NCBI GenBank assembly: GCA_943735955.1
Contig: OX030960.1
Location: 6,419,873-6,483,872, forward strand
DNA from: Piscicola geometra
Lineage: Eukaryota; Annelida; Clitellata; Hirudinida; Piscicolidae
DNA length: 64,000 bases
Direction of reading: 5' to 3'
Shown: positions 17,201 to 32,200 of the stretch, in pieces
Position numbering within the stretch: position 1 is the first letter of the stretch
How the letters are laid out: every line of letters begins with the position of its first letter
Notes under the pieces: generated by a model
Told to the model about the DNA's origin: nothing
Seen by the model: the letters and a program-made list of their open reading frames with translations, nothing else
Databases searched by the model: none
Program-made: the position numbers and the translations under genes

Positions 17201-20200
17201 GAACTATGGCGATGGAGAAGTTGCAGAGTAGGTCGCTTGACTGACGTTTGGAAGTTTCTTTTGATAATTTAATTTAATTTATTTGGTTGTAAAAATACGA
17301 TAAAGTAAATAAGTTAATTCACAAATGCGAGGTTTTATTAAATATTTATTTACTGACCGAAATTCTGCTTCGTTCAGTTTTGGTGCCGAAACTGTCAATT
17401 TGTTAAATTTCGGTTATGTTTTGGTTTCGGCAAAAATAGATATCATATTTTTCCTTAAATTCTGTTAAGCAAGTTTGAAACTTTTGACAGTTTGACTTTT
17501 TGGGAATAAAACATACAATTCCAAATAAAATTAAAGCTTTTCCAATTTATTCCAGCGTAACCGAAGAAGAGTTGAAAGCAGCATCATACGTACACGCTTA
17601 CACGTACATTCTGCCAGGCCTGTACAGCGTTGATGTACACTGCTTCAACAACATCTCTAGCAAGAACTTCAGCTTCGATCAGCTGGTAGAATATCCCATC
17701 ACAAACCTTCAATTGGTGAAAAAAGGAGCTTTGAAGAAGAGTCTCTTCCGAATTGAGTTCACGATAGAGACCGGTAGAGGCTGCTCATTCAACCTGACAG
17801 CAGATGGAGTGGCCTATCCAGTGGCTTGGGACGATGTAAATAAGAAGGGGTCAACCTCAGTTAATGTAGGACCTTACAATAGCAATCTTGTCATTCCAGT
17901 TGTCATCATGGGTAGCAACTTCTTGGGAAATGTAAAGATTATCGAAGATTTTTACTTGGAGACGCCAATCACTGGAGTAGTGTTGAGTTGTGATCCCGAC
18001 AAATTGAATGTGAACCAGCTGATGACTTGCAATGGCATGGTAGCCACTGGATCAAACCTCAACTACAGATTCTATTTCAACGATTCAACCACTGAAACTA
18101 ACATCACTCTGCCATTTAACTCTCCCGTGCCAAACCAACAAACCGTCACTCACTCTTTCAAGTATGCAGGCGTTTACACCGTTTGTCTTTCTGTCAGCAG
18201 CAGCGCAGAAAACATCACGGCGAACTTTTCTGTCCAAGTCGAAGGAGCGATCGGAAACATCCTGCTCAAAGATGAGATTCTCACGCCAACTCTCAAAGAC
18301 GTTTTTGATCCTATTCCAAGTTATCACAACGAGTTTTGCTTCAAACTTTCCTCTTCCATAGCCCTTGTCGATATGTTTGTTGACATCAATTTTGGCGATG
18401 GTACTCCTAATGAAACGTTTTCTTTTGACTCAAACCATGTTAGTATTACTAGAGTATTACCTCTCTTTAAATCGATGTATTAAAAATTAAATAATATCAT
18501 AGAATAAAATCTTAAAGTTATTTAGTTATAATCTTTCACAAGTTTCAAATCTAACCAATGGTTTTTTCAATGCATCTATCAGCAATACTGTCACGTTTAC
18601 ACAAACGAGATGACTTACGAAATCACGTACGAGGTGTACGACGCTCAATCAAACGGCTCTTTCAGCACTCTCGTCCTCATCCTCACACCCATCTCCCTCC
18701 TCTCTTTCTACTACGACCTTCCCGCCGCAAGTTACATGAAGTCCTACAAGTTCGGAGTCACCATGGAGACAGGCAGCTCCGTCACTTTAATGGTCGATTT
18801 TGGAGATGGCACGCCTCCGATCACAACACCCAGACTCGGTGGGTCCATCTGATTACGTGTTGAGTTTACCAAAAAATGAATAAATATTAGGGCTGTGGCA
18901 AGTATTCTATTTGGTATCAAGCAGTAAACATTTTATCGAATATGAATAGAGGTCCTGGGATAGTTATTAAACAATTCATGAAAATTTAAACTAGTTTTCA
19001 GCTAACAGACCAACTTAAAATATATATTAAAAACATTAAAACCCATTGACGAGTGTTGTTTACTGCTTTATCCTCAAGCCATACTAACGCAAACGTTTCA
19101 ACACCACAGGAAAAACGGTAGCGGAACCTGAATTGTTTTACCACGTGTTCAAAAAAGTTGGAACTTATTTCATTTCTGTCTACGCCTTCAACAAGCGCAG
19201 CAGCGTGAACAAGACGTATGAGCTGAAGGTGCAACATCCGGTGACCGACCAGTTCTTAGTGATGAACAACTCTCCAGTCCCAACCTCGTCAGGGCTTGTC
19301 AACATCACTCTATTCTACCCTGGCAACCTCAATCTCCCAAGCGACGTTACTGTTTTTGTTGACTACAAAGAGCCCTCCAACTACCCAATAGTCCAGAAGT
19401 TTGATTGGCTGGTCAACGACCCGGTGACCCTCACGCCTGACTTCATCGCATCTCTCTCTTCTCCTTCAGCTTCTGCTCCTTCTACTAACAGCTTTTACCT
19501 CTTTAACTTCCTCTACACCTACAGGACTCCAGGCGTATACAACGTTTACATTCTCATGTACAACCTCGCCTCTAACGTTACCTACAACATCACGGTTTCC
19601 GTAGCATTTATTGATTTTATATTAAATAATAAAAAGCATAAAATAAATTATGGTTGTCAATATTAGTTGGTTTTTATTATTTTTGTAAAAAAATATTTTT
19701 ATTTTCGGAGAAAAAAAAGTTTGAAGATTTTGATATTTGTAGAGAATCATCTTATTGTAATAAAACTACACGTAGGCGTCAGTGCTGACTCCTATAACGG
19801 ACTTGGAAGTCGAGTTTTTGTACCATCCACCCAACACCCCTTCGACTAACTTGGTGCCAGGCCTTGGAGCAGACAAAATGCAGTTTCCATTCAGCAGGAA
19901 CATCATTTGCAACGCTCAGTTTAAAGGTTCACAAATTTTAAGACGGAGGATTCTGTCATTAGACTAACCACAATATCTTCTTCTTAATCATCGCTGTGAT
20001 GCTGTTATGATGTCACTTTCGTCATCATTATTAACACTGTCTTAACCAAAAAAATATTTAACACAAAGGCACTCTATTGTCAGCAAAGATTAAAGTGGTG
20101 AATATAAAAACAAACGCTTTGTACGATTTCTTATTTGGACCTCTCCAACCCCTCACTTTCTCCGTCCCTGAGGTTTGTTATTGCTACAATGTGCTCATTT

Positions 20201-23200
20201 GAAATAATTTTATAGGTAAATATAATTTATAGTGAAGCCTATTTTTATTTTGCGATGAAACTATAATTTGTCTTGAGTTGTTTAAAAAAAACGCATTTTA
20301 TTAAAGATAACAGAATAAAAGGCCAAATGAGACACTTGAAATTTACTTTGTGAATGAAACTTTTAGACAGGAACGTACAGCGTGGAACTGACGCTTAGCA
20401 ACGACTTTGGACCTGCAATTTCCAAAACTGTGGTAACTTCTCAGAACATTCCGAACACGATTACTCTCGAAGCTGACCCTTCCATTGCACCGCCCTCCCA
20501 AAACCTCAAACTCATCGTTTCTTTTGATGATGTCAACTTTCTGAGTTCTTGCTTAAATGTAATTTGATGCTTTTATAGTAAATCTCAAATTTATTCAAAG
20601 TCTCCATAAAAAGAAAATAAATAATGATTAAATTTTTTAATGATTGTGTTGTGCTAAAATTAATATAGAAAATGAATAAGACGATTGTATTAATAATAAT
20701 TGAAAAAATAAACACCAGGTGGCGTTTGTTGATGATGCTACTTCGAAATTGGTTTTGGATCTGTTTTACGGAACCACTTGCAACCCTGCCGCTAGCCAAC
20801 CTTTCACAAATCCTTTCACTATCTCACAGGCTTTTAGTAATCTCGGAAGTTACCAAGTAAAGTGTAATTTTTTTATGAGTTTGTTAATTTTTTTATGAGT
20901 TTGTTAATTTTTTTATGAGTTTTTTAATTGTTTATTTTTTCAAGTGAATTTATAAAATATTAAATTTGTTCCAATACGCTTCAATATCTTCTCAGGTGAC
21001 AGCAAAATACACGGATCCTCTGATTACTGGATTGAAATCGAATACTCTGTTGCTGACAGTTTCTAGCGCAGACTGCAGCAGGCCCATAGTCGACATAGTA
21101 GACAAGAGCGAAGACTGGTTCAATCCCACAATATTTTTCACCAGCGGTGTAGTTTCCTTCAGTGGGAAAACTACACTCAAATGCTCGCTTGTCACTAAAA
21201 ACACCAAGCTTTGGTCAGTGCACCAAGTGGATAATGTAAAAGGCACCATTATGGAACGAATTACAAACGTCTCATCGCTTCTATCTCATGAAACTTCTTC
21301 TCTTCTTCTGCCCGTCAATTTTCTCAAAGTGGGGCTATACATGGCCACCTACAACGTTTCGATGGATTTTCCCGGCATCTATCAAACTGTCAGCAGCTAC
21401 TTCAAGATCGAAGGATCTCCCATAATTGCCTCGATGACAGCCACAGGACTCAGCAGTTTCACTGTGGGATTGGATGACATTCTGAAGCTGAACCCTGCTC
21501 TCTTCTCTATTGATCCTGATGTGATACAAGGCACTCCAAAGGTTTGACGGATTTTTCAGTGCTTGAATTCACGTGAATATGCTTTTGATAATGATTACAT
21601 TTCAAAATTGTAACACTTTTGTGTTAGGTTGAAACTTATTTAGAATTGTCACTGGAAAAATGAAATATCAAAAAATAATTATAAAAAAAACTTTAAATAT
21701 TTAGATAAATTCTTAATTTTTTCACAAATACAGTTCGACTCTTTTTCGTGGTACTGTCGTCTTCCGAACGAGACACTGCCTCTAAAACCCGACGGAAGTC
21801 TTCTGTCGACCTCCTTCATGCCGGTACCCACAATCACCTCTTCGCTCGTCTTCACCAACAGGAACCTCGGGGGATGCTTTTCTTTGGGACCTGGCCATCT
21901 GGCCATTGAAGGGGGGTCTTTGCAGCTGCCTGGAAAAGTGTTTGTTCCGAATAAGTCTTATGTCTTCAAGTGCATTGTGACTTCGGGTGGGTTAGCGTGT
22001 TTGAATATCACATAGAGCTCGATGTTATAAAAAATTCGATAGATTTTCTTAAGCTTTTCAAAAAGAATGCATGTTATTTTCAAATATTTTGATCTGACTG
22101 TGATTTTGTAAATGAAAAAAAAGTTATAATCTTAATAAAGTATTGAACTTGAATTTGGGGAAAAATTAAACCACTGATTTCCACAGCTGGCAGAGTTGAT
22201 ATTGATGAAGTGAAGGTGGATGTGGTGAAAGGAAGTGTGCCGATGATCGAGATGCGGTAATAAATAATGATGTGTAGAAAAACTATATTTATAAATAAAA
22301 TTCTTTTTAAACTATACTTTTCTAAAAATAACCTATATTTTCATATACCTTGCAAGCTTTAATTTTTATTTTTGTTCTTATAACAGTCACAAAAAGCTTA
22401 ACTAACAGCCAACTTTACAACTTCATATTCAACACGCATTCACTGGCAGATGTACCGACGAGAAGCTGTGCAGACAGGCATCTGGATACAAGATCATCAG
22501 TTCTACCAGCAATTTAAGACTCAGCTCGAAATGTGTGGAAAGGTGCCAAGCAGAAATGGTTTTTGAATGGACAGCTCAAAAACAGACACTATCTCTCAAC
22601 TGGATCGATATACCAAACTTCCAGGAAGACTTTGTTCTTGGTCAGTTCTTTATTTAAAACGAACAAAAACTTTAATATCATTTAAGTAAACTGCAATTCA
22701 AATGACTGATAATAAAATGTAATGAAATGTAATAAAATTACACATTACGATAAGAGACAAGTGCGAACGATGTAAAAGTTTATAACATAACTGATTTGAC
22801 TTTTTTCTTCTTTAAACAACTTGAAAGCATAAATTACCTCAAATGAAATTCTCGCATTATTGAAAAAAATGTAATGTATCCCTCTCTAATTTAGTAAACC
22901 TCCATTACACTCAGCTACCACCACACACAGGCAGCAACGTCAACGACGTGATGATAGACAAGAGTCTCTTTGAGAAGAGCGTCGAGTACGTCCGTGCAAT
23001 TTCGGACACTGCTCGTCTCCGCATCAGCGCCACTGCAGCAAACAGCAAGGCCACGGTCGAGTTTGAGTTGAACATGCCTCCTAGAGGGGGCAGTTGCCAG
23101 GTGACGCCTTCTTCCGGAACAACCCTGAAAACCCTCTTCAGTTTCAGCTGCACCGGATGGAAATCGAAATTTGATATAACGCAGTACATCTTCTATCGTT

Positions 23201-26200
23201 AGTGTAAATTCGTTTTGATTTTAGTTTGGGAAATATTTTATGATTGAAGTCTTTTACTAGAGTTTCATTTTATTTAATCTACTTCAGTCTGTTTTCAGCT
23301 GTTTTAAAAACTATATTTGAATATTTTGCGAAGAAAACACGTAATTTCAAACACTACAGTGAAATCCCCTTTCGATGAGAAAATAAGGGTTGAGTTGGGA
23401 GTAGATGCAAAAGGCTCCTTAAGTGGACTCACTCTGCCTTCTTCTCCGCAGAAAAATGGTTTATCATCTTGGGAAATGTGGGTAGAAATATGGGATGAAC
23501 TCGGTTCAGTCACCAGCTACCACTCAGATGCCCCACTCGAGGTAGTCTAAAGAATTACACTATTTTGAATTCATTATACGGATATTTAATCTTTCTCAAT
23601 GATTGGAAGTTTGGAAGACCTTCTTATACTTTTTTTGGGATCTTTTCTACGCTAATTCATCAGAACCACACATTTTTTAAAACTGTTTTATCATACTTAG
23701 GTTTTAGCGATGAATAAAGCGGATATTGACAGCTTGTTGAACAGCCTTGTGGGCAGTGGCGATGGCTCAGTAGAAGGCGATCTATTTTTGAGTCTAGCCG
23801 CAGAAGGAAACATGCTGGAAATGTGCCAATTTTTCACAGCTTTGGCAGACACTCTGAATTCTGATTTGAAAAACAAAATGGATCGTGAGTGGTGTTTGAT
23901 GTGGGAAGAGTGATAGAAGGGAGTCGGTTTACCTGTGTTGCTGGAGAAGTTTGATTTGGTATGAATAATAGCTCAACTTAATTCGAAAATTAATAGAAAA
24001 ATACCAAATTAGTTATACACTTTGAAAAAAAAGTGTTAAAATATTTTTTCCCATGAATTCTGAGTTGTCTAGGATTTTAAATCATAGCCTTAAATGTTGT
24101 TATATTTTGGGGTTTCTTATGCTGTAATTTAAAAGATACATTTTTTCAGAAATTTTTTAAGAAAAATTTCAGTTATAGGAAAGACAGGAAAGTAACTATA
24201 AATCTTTAATTTTGACATTTCTTTACACACTAAATTTTGGAACAATCCATAAGAATACGCTGGTGGGAAGCCATACCCAAACGAGGAAGCTTCTAACAAT
24301 GTGAGTTTAAATTAAAACTGGCTTTTAAAAATTAGGGAAAAAAATATAATTATTAAATTCATTGTTTTGAACAAACTCACAACTGCTTTTTCACATTTTA
24401 ATACTTCTTTCTATCCCTATACATTAGAGAACGGAAAAATATTCTAAACAACACAAAAATGACTAATACTCCACCACCGCAATTTCGCTATTTTAATTAA
24501 AAAGACTCACCTTAACAACACAGGAAGCCTATCAGCTATCACGTGAAAGAAACGCTCAGATTCGTGGCAAGATGATTGAAGCATTGAACAAAGTGACGCC
24601 ATTATCAATGAAGGAAGTCTCCATGCTAACCAGCGCTTTGGCAACCCTCACTAGCGAGCCTAGTGAGATTTCGCGAGACGTGCAAGCAACAGCGGTGGCA
24701 CGAATGACTTCTTTACTGGACACGTTCGACACGTTGAGTGGAGATTCATCGATGGAAAGTCTGCAGAGCGTCGCTACGAGCATCACGTCGTTCCTGGGAA
24801 ACCTACTGGCGGTGAAAAATGGTTTTGGCGTGTTTGTATTGAGGTTGAAAATTGTTTGGGATTAGTGGGATAGTAGAATGATGAGTTACATTTAGATTTT
24901 GTATTATTCTTTTTTGTTTTCAGTTAAAGTAAGATGATGTTTTTGAATTTTATTTGGCGCATTGAAGTTCCAATTACACGACATAAGGGCGCAAACTTTG
25001 GCATAGAGGAAGGAACGCTGGGTGATCTGAAACAATCGGCTGCAGGTCCTCACTTCTACTATGACACTGACTTCGACAGCCCTAGAGCAGGTATTCTGAA
25101 GGAAGTAAACTAATTGTACATACAAAAACTCGAATGAAATGATTATAAGCATTACATTTATTTACTCACCTTGAATTAGACTTTTTTCATCTATAGTTTC
25201 GTAATTTTAAAAACACACTTTTGCAGAACTACCTGCTGATCCGTTGGCTGCATTAAAGGTTCTCCGCAAAGAAACTAACGCCATTGAACAAAAGTCTTCT
25301 GTAAGAACCAAATTGATTTCTTACAAACTAATGTTTCATGTAGTTTATAATAAAAATTAACAAACTCATTTTTTATAGTCGGAAACTGACATTCAACCTG
25401 TATCGAATGTCTTTGATTCGTTTTATTACTGGCTAAATCATTAACAATCGCAGTTTAAAACATCACTAGGCGAAACGGTTTGTGGGTAACATAAACAGCA
25501 TGATCTCAAGAATGGCAGGGGTGCTGAGAGACAGACTGGTGTCTGGAGTGGCGCCCATAATCATGGAAACTCCTAATCTGGACATCAGTCTTGGCAAGAG
25601 CCTCTCTTCAGACCTCAAATCTTTAGTGCTTGCGACCAAGGGATCTGCGGTGAAGCTCCCTGACTGGAAAGATTTGGCTGGCAGCTCGAATCTCAATAAA
25701 ACAGCTGTGTCGCTGCAGCTTGTAGTCACCAAGAAGAACATTTTCCAGTTTTTCAAAAACACAGATCAAGTGCCCATTGACTCGTCGATCGTCTCTATGG
25801 ACATTTACAAGGATGATGGACAAGCCATGTCTATCAAAGGTAATGTTTCCCTTTATATGGATTTTAAATGCGTTTAGCTTTTTTCAATTAATTTTTTTGA
25901 GGGCTTTATTTAATAATTGTAAAAAAGATCAGAACCAACGTTTGAATGCAATATTTGCAAAATTGTTCATACATATAGTTTTTTAATATCGAACAGCAAA
26001 TAAAATACTCTCAAAAATTAAAACTATAGATATTGAATTTATTAAATATTCCATAAATTTGTTGAAAAAAAGTTTTTTTATTTTTAAGGTGCTAAATCTC
26101 CTCTGTTGATATCAATTCCTAGAAACATTGCCTCCTCCCCGCCTGAAAAAGTCTGTATCAAAACACAGTACAATATACAAAAAAACACGTTGCATCCCAT

Positions 26201-29200
26201 TTTACACAGAGTTAATTAACTTATTTCACTTTTATTTTAAAACTTGAGATTTTTAAAAACACACAAAAACACCACTAAAACCACACTGAAAAATTGCATG
26301 AAACCACGAAACAAAACTTAAAACTAAATTATCTTTCAACAACACACGCAGCTGAACTTCACTGAAGCAGGCCAGCTCAAGGCTCAAATGGTGTATCTTA
26401 AAGCCAAAATCACGGCTCCATTCTCTTCAATCCAAGTTATCGTCAGCAACATCAACAACCAAAACAACAAGCAAGTTCTCAACGAAACATTGAATTACAA
26501 ACTTCGCTTCTACTCAACAAGTGGAGCTAAAAATGAAAGCAGCCACAACAACAGCAGCAAACCCACAAAAAGTGCAGTGGTAGTGGGCAATTGGCCCATC
26601 CTCCTGGCTCTCAGCAGCTATGACAGCGTGGCAGAACAGAATGGAAGCATCTACAATTGGAGACATATGCAGCTTTTGCCTATAATAGGTAGAGCTCTCT
26701 AAAATGTTAATAATATTAATAATAGTTATAATATTTGTGGTGGTGATAATTATAATAGTTGTGATGTTGAAAAAAATTTAACAATGGTTTATGTTCTTTT
26801 TCATTTGCCTTAGTCGAATTTATTTTCGCGGAATATCATGTCAATTAAATCTGAGTTTTTGTTTTTTTTATTAAAAAAATCATATTGAATAACTAACCAC
26901 CAAATACCGAATAAAATCATTTCTTCACAGTCAACGACAGTCTCTCTTACTCCATCAATGTTCCCAGTGACGCCATCAGGAACAGCACAGGCACGTGGTA
27001 TGTCGGCTTGAGAATGCTTGACCCTAAAGAACTGGAAAAGTGTTTGGAGGGAAAGGTGACGGAGCTGGTTGAAAAGGTATCAAAGGAGTTGTTGCTCGAA
27101 GAAACGGAGGTTTCTATCTTCACTTCGGCATGCAACCACAACCCCAACAATGGCTTGTATGACAAGTGGGACAGCGATGAAACTTGTAAGGTCAGTGTTT
27201 TGTCTGCTGTTTTTTTGTTTCACAATAGAAACGACCTAAGGCTTCATGGAATAAAACGTGATTTGAACAATTAACTTTCAAAAAATGTTTTTCAAAATCT
27301 TCACAAAGATATCCATTCTGTAATATTTATTTATTTATTAGACATTTATTTTATTCTATTATTTTTATTTTTTATTTATTCTGCATACTACACAAGGTGA
27401 GCAGCACAACGGTGCAGAGCAGACAGGACTGCGAGTGCACGCATCTCACCGCCTTCGGAGGCTCGTTCGCAGTGCAGCCGAACAAGATCGACATGAGTTT
27501 CGTGCTCCAGGTGGGTGACGTAGCTTTTCCCGTTCCGAAAAGCATCGAAAAGCCAAAAACACAGCTGTTTTCGAATGTCTAAATGTTATTCTGACAATCT
27601 CACAGCTGATTTCGAATCTATAAATGTTACTCTTCAAATCCTGCAGAACTCCAGTTTTGCGCAAAACATGACCTTGTACTTGACGGAGATCTTCATATGC
27701 CTCATTTATCTCATCGTGCTCGTCTGGGCTCGTTATCAAGACAAAAAAGACATTCTGAAGGTTTGAGTTTGGTAATGCTGTTTCAAAAACATTTTTATAC
27801 TCTGGAAGTTTTGCAAACACTCTTAAAAAAGCCAGGTTTCAATTTCTTTTTTCACACACCAATCTACAGGCTGAAATAGCGTTCCACCTTTCAATTAGTA
27901 GTCATTTCTTTCATACATTGATGTTTAGATTTCTAGCTTGAAGCATAAAAATTCCACAGTCTGGCTTGACACCTCTTCTGGATAACGACTACCGTGATAA
28001 GTACTTGTACGAGGTGGTGATCAGTACAGGCATGCGTAGGAATGCCGGAACTGATTCAAAGGTTTGTGATGTTTGAAGAAGTAAGATGAAATGCAATAGA
28101 CCGATTTGATATGATTTTTAATTGTATGATTTAGTGATTAAGTAATTTATTGGATATTAGCGTATATTGTTTTATATTTATATTGAAAAAGTTGTCACTA
28201 GGGCACAAAAAGAAAAAGCATAAAAAATCAATAACAAAATTAATTTTTTTATTTTAAGTAATTAGGTTTTCAATAATTGAGCTCTAAAAGTATATTTTAA
28301 ACACTTGAAACTATGGCAGGTACAAATAATAGTTGCCGGAGAGCGTGAAGAAACACAGACCCGCTGCTTGGAGGATGGAATCAGAAAGTCATTCAGTACA
28401 GGAGCCGTTGACCAATTTCTCATGAGTGTTCCCAGGTATATAGGTTATACAGTATAGGTTATACTACATTAGAGGTAATAATGTAGAAACAATTTACGAA
28501 AATTAATGCTCTCATTTTATTTTAAATAGTATTTTCATTTAAATTCATTGCAGACCTTTGGGAGAACTGATTTACTTGAAGGTATGGCATGACAACTCTG
28601 GAAAGAAAGTAAGATTTTTGTAATTTTTAGATTTTGATGAAAATGGTTTTCGAAATAGATCTCAACATGGATACACTTAGACAAACTGACACACACACAT
28701 CTATACAAACACATAAAGATAGAAACTCACGAACACACAAACGCATAAAAACTCGTGCATAAATTCCCAAACACAAAAAGAATAAAGCAGGCTGGTACTT
28801 GGACAGTGTTTGCATCAAAGATGTTCAGACGTCGCAGAAGTACTTCTTTTTGGTCGACAGCTGGCTGGCTCTAGAGAGAGGAAATGGACAGGTAGTAAAA
28901 GATAGAATTCATGCCGTTTAAAATAACATTTTGATCTAAATTGGAGTCACTCAGGGTTCTGCAAATCTCTAATTTGTTATAAAATTCCATTAAAATAATT
29001 TATTTATTTTCATTTAAAATAATTTATTTATTTTCATTTAAAATAATTTATTTATTTTCATTTAAAATAATTTATTTATTTTCATTTAAAATAATTTATT
29101 TATTTTCATTTAAAATAATTTATTTATTTTCATTTAAAATAATTTATTTATTTTCATTTAAAATAGTTATTATTAGATCGAATAGTAAAAGGAGTATTAG

Positions 29201-32200
29201 TCACATGAATTAACTTTACAATCTATTCATCGAATTTTTTGAGCATTCTGACATCAAAAACAATGAATAAATAAAACCTGCACCCCGCAAGATATCGAAG
29301 CTGGTGGCGTTGAGTGGCCATCAGGAACTTACCGTCTCCAAGCACATCTTCAACAAGAAGGCTGCTAAAGGCATGCTTGTTCATTGCACACGACTGTTTT
29401 AATATTTCTTAAATTGTTTTTGTTCACTTTCAATTCACGTACTTTCATCCATGATATCTTGAAAATGCTTTTGTAAATTTAGATAGAATACTGGAAATTT
29501 AATTTGATTAAAATGACATTACTACAGTTATGTTATAGAGCAGTAAAGTGTCATACCATCATGTTATAATTATAGTCTGTAATCTATAGACGTCTCCAAC
29601 TCACCATCTCCGCACAGGTCTAGTCGACGACCACTTATGGTTTTCTATCGTCTCAAGCAGGGCTTCTAGTCGTTTCACCAGAGTGCAGCGTCTGTCGTGC
29701 TGTCTGTGCCTTCTCTTCTGCGTCATGTTCGCCAATGCAATGTTCTACGGCACAGCGTCCAAAAGTTCTGGAAACTCCTTCGACATTGGTCCCATCAGTC
29801 TCAGTCTAGAGCAGGTTCTGTGTGTGTGAGAGTGTGTGCTTACATCACTCTCAGTAGCGGCGTTTTGATGTAGAAAAATGTGATGAGTTATAGGGGTGTG
29901 CCTACGAAGGCAAGGGAAACCTTTGTAGTGCCCGTTTGTCTTGGAAGTTTTTTATAAAAGCTTTATAGAGAAATTTTTATATTTTCTTTATTCATTTATT
30001 TTAAGCCAATTTTTAATGTTTTTAGATATTAAGTTGCAACAATTTTTTATGAACACAGATTTACGTGGGGTTCATAAGCAACTTGGTGGTGTTTCCTATC
30101 AACTTCATCATAGTGCTTCTTTTCAAAAAGTCAAAAGAGAAGACCAAGAAAGAGTCTAAATTGAAAAATGCCTTGAATATCATGCAGAAAAGAGCTGAAA
30201 ATGAAGGAAAAATAATTATAAAAAGTGAAAAAGAAGAAAAAGAAGAAAAACCAAAAACTCCCACTGTGGAATATGTTCTTGATAACGACAACGTCGACGA
30301 CAATCTTGAAATTAGCAGTTTTAACGAAGAGGATAAAAGCATTTCTGATGAGTTATCGTTAGTGAAAGAGAATGAAGTTCATGTTGAAAAAGAAAATGTT
30401 GCAAAAAAGAATAAAAAAAAGAACTTCATGCTGCCATGGTGGTTCGTCATAGTGGCTTGGGTACTCTTGTGGCTAACGGTGGCTGGAGGCGTGGCTGGAG
30501 TCACTTTCTATGGTAGAGTTTTTAATCTTTCATGCAGTTTAAGATTTTTTAGAAACGTATTTCAAAGGTTTATAACTATTTAGGCATTAATATTTTTTAA
30601 AATTAAACTTATAATTTAAATATTCTAAGGAAAAAACCTTTTCGACATTTTTCGATCCTTTTCAACATTCTGACGCAGGCATCATGTTTCAAGACGAAAA
30701 AGTGAAGAAATGGCTGACATCGCTTATAATATCCATCATCACTTCCATCTTCTTCACTCAACCTATCAAGGCACAGACCAACATTTTAGTCTTTAATTGC
30801 AATCTATTTTTCATTATTTTTTCAATAAATATTTTAAATTTGATTTCTTAAGATGTGTATATTTATAATCGTTTTGTTGTTCTTCAACATCAAAAAACCA
30901 CAATCAATTTTAGTATGCTGAAACACGTAATAAAAATAGAAATTACATTAATTCCAATCTTTGTAACAACTATCCTTAAACTCCTTCAAGATTGTTCTGG
31001 TAGCCTTGCTGTTTGCGATGATCTTCAAGAAGCCGTTGGAAGACGAGAGTGAAGACGAAGAAGACGACAAGGACGACAAGAGCTTGCGCGCCGATGAAGA
31101 GTGGGCCCATGAAGGAGCCCTTATCGGTGCTTCAAATTTGATGCTTCAATTAGCAAAGAACATGATTTATTTTTGTCTTTTTCTACTTGTTTTTCTTTTG
31201 CGGTTGGAGTTGCAACAAATTTAAAAACTTTTTTTCTTTTAATTGTTTTGTAGTTATGCAGTATTTGGTCCATAACTTAAAATCACAAATATTCAAAATC
31301 CAGCGCCAGTGAAACCCAAGGGTTTGTTTACATCTTTTCCTGACCAGGAAAATCTGAGAGAGCTGAGAAAAAAAAGGTGAGTTTATAAAAAAAAATCTTC
31401 GAAAAATATTTCAAACATCTCTGTTGAAACGAAATTTGATGCGGAATAAATTATTTAATATCTTTCGCAGAGTCAAAGAGCTAAAACTACATGCAGCCTT
31501 GACAGAGGTAGCTTATCTTTCGAAACTATCTATATAATTTATTGAAATTCAATGTTTTTAAACTTGTAAAAAACAAAAAAAGATAATGCTTCTAATAACA
31601 GAACAGACGAGCATAAAGTTATTCCTTTTTTCTATACAGCTTTTTAGTTAGAAAACTAAAGGCAAAAATCATCCTTTACTGCAGATAGTCCTCTACATCG
31701 TCTTTCTATGGGCTACCATCAGCATCAGCTACCAATTCAGACAACCTGAAGACTACTACATCAAGTGGAACCTCAAAAAAATGTTTTCAGCGGCAGATAT
31801 CGGACAACCGGTTAGTTTGGAAATCTTAAAGAATCTTTGTGTGAATGAAAAAAGAAAAACTTTTTTTACTACAACATTAATCTATACACATACACAAAAT
31901 CACACACACACACACACACACACAGATGAAAACGATGGAGAATTTTTGGACGTGGTTAGAAGGTACTGTCATAAACGGATTGAGGTGAAACTCTTTAAAG
32001 TCATTCGACTATACTTTAATGAATTTTCTTAAAACACCATTTATAAAATGTACTTGTTTTTTCAAAGCAAAAAAAATGAAAAACTAGCAAGTCAGAGCAG
32101 ACATGTCCTTCATTTTACTATTTCAAAATCGAAAATTTTTAGTTTGGCAGGCTTTAGAGAAAAAAAATAAAAAAATAAAAAATTAACGCTTAATTCATGG

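Noticed and set aside
20870..20930. Three copies of a 21-bp ATGAGTTTGTTAATTTTTTT unit as a regulatory array
   Set aside because: A short T-rich intronic repeat with no further evidence of function.
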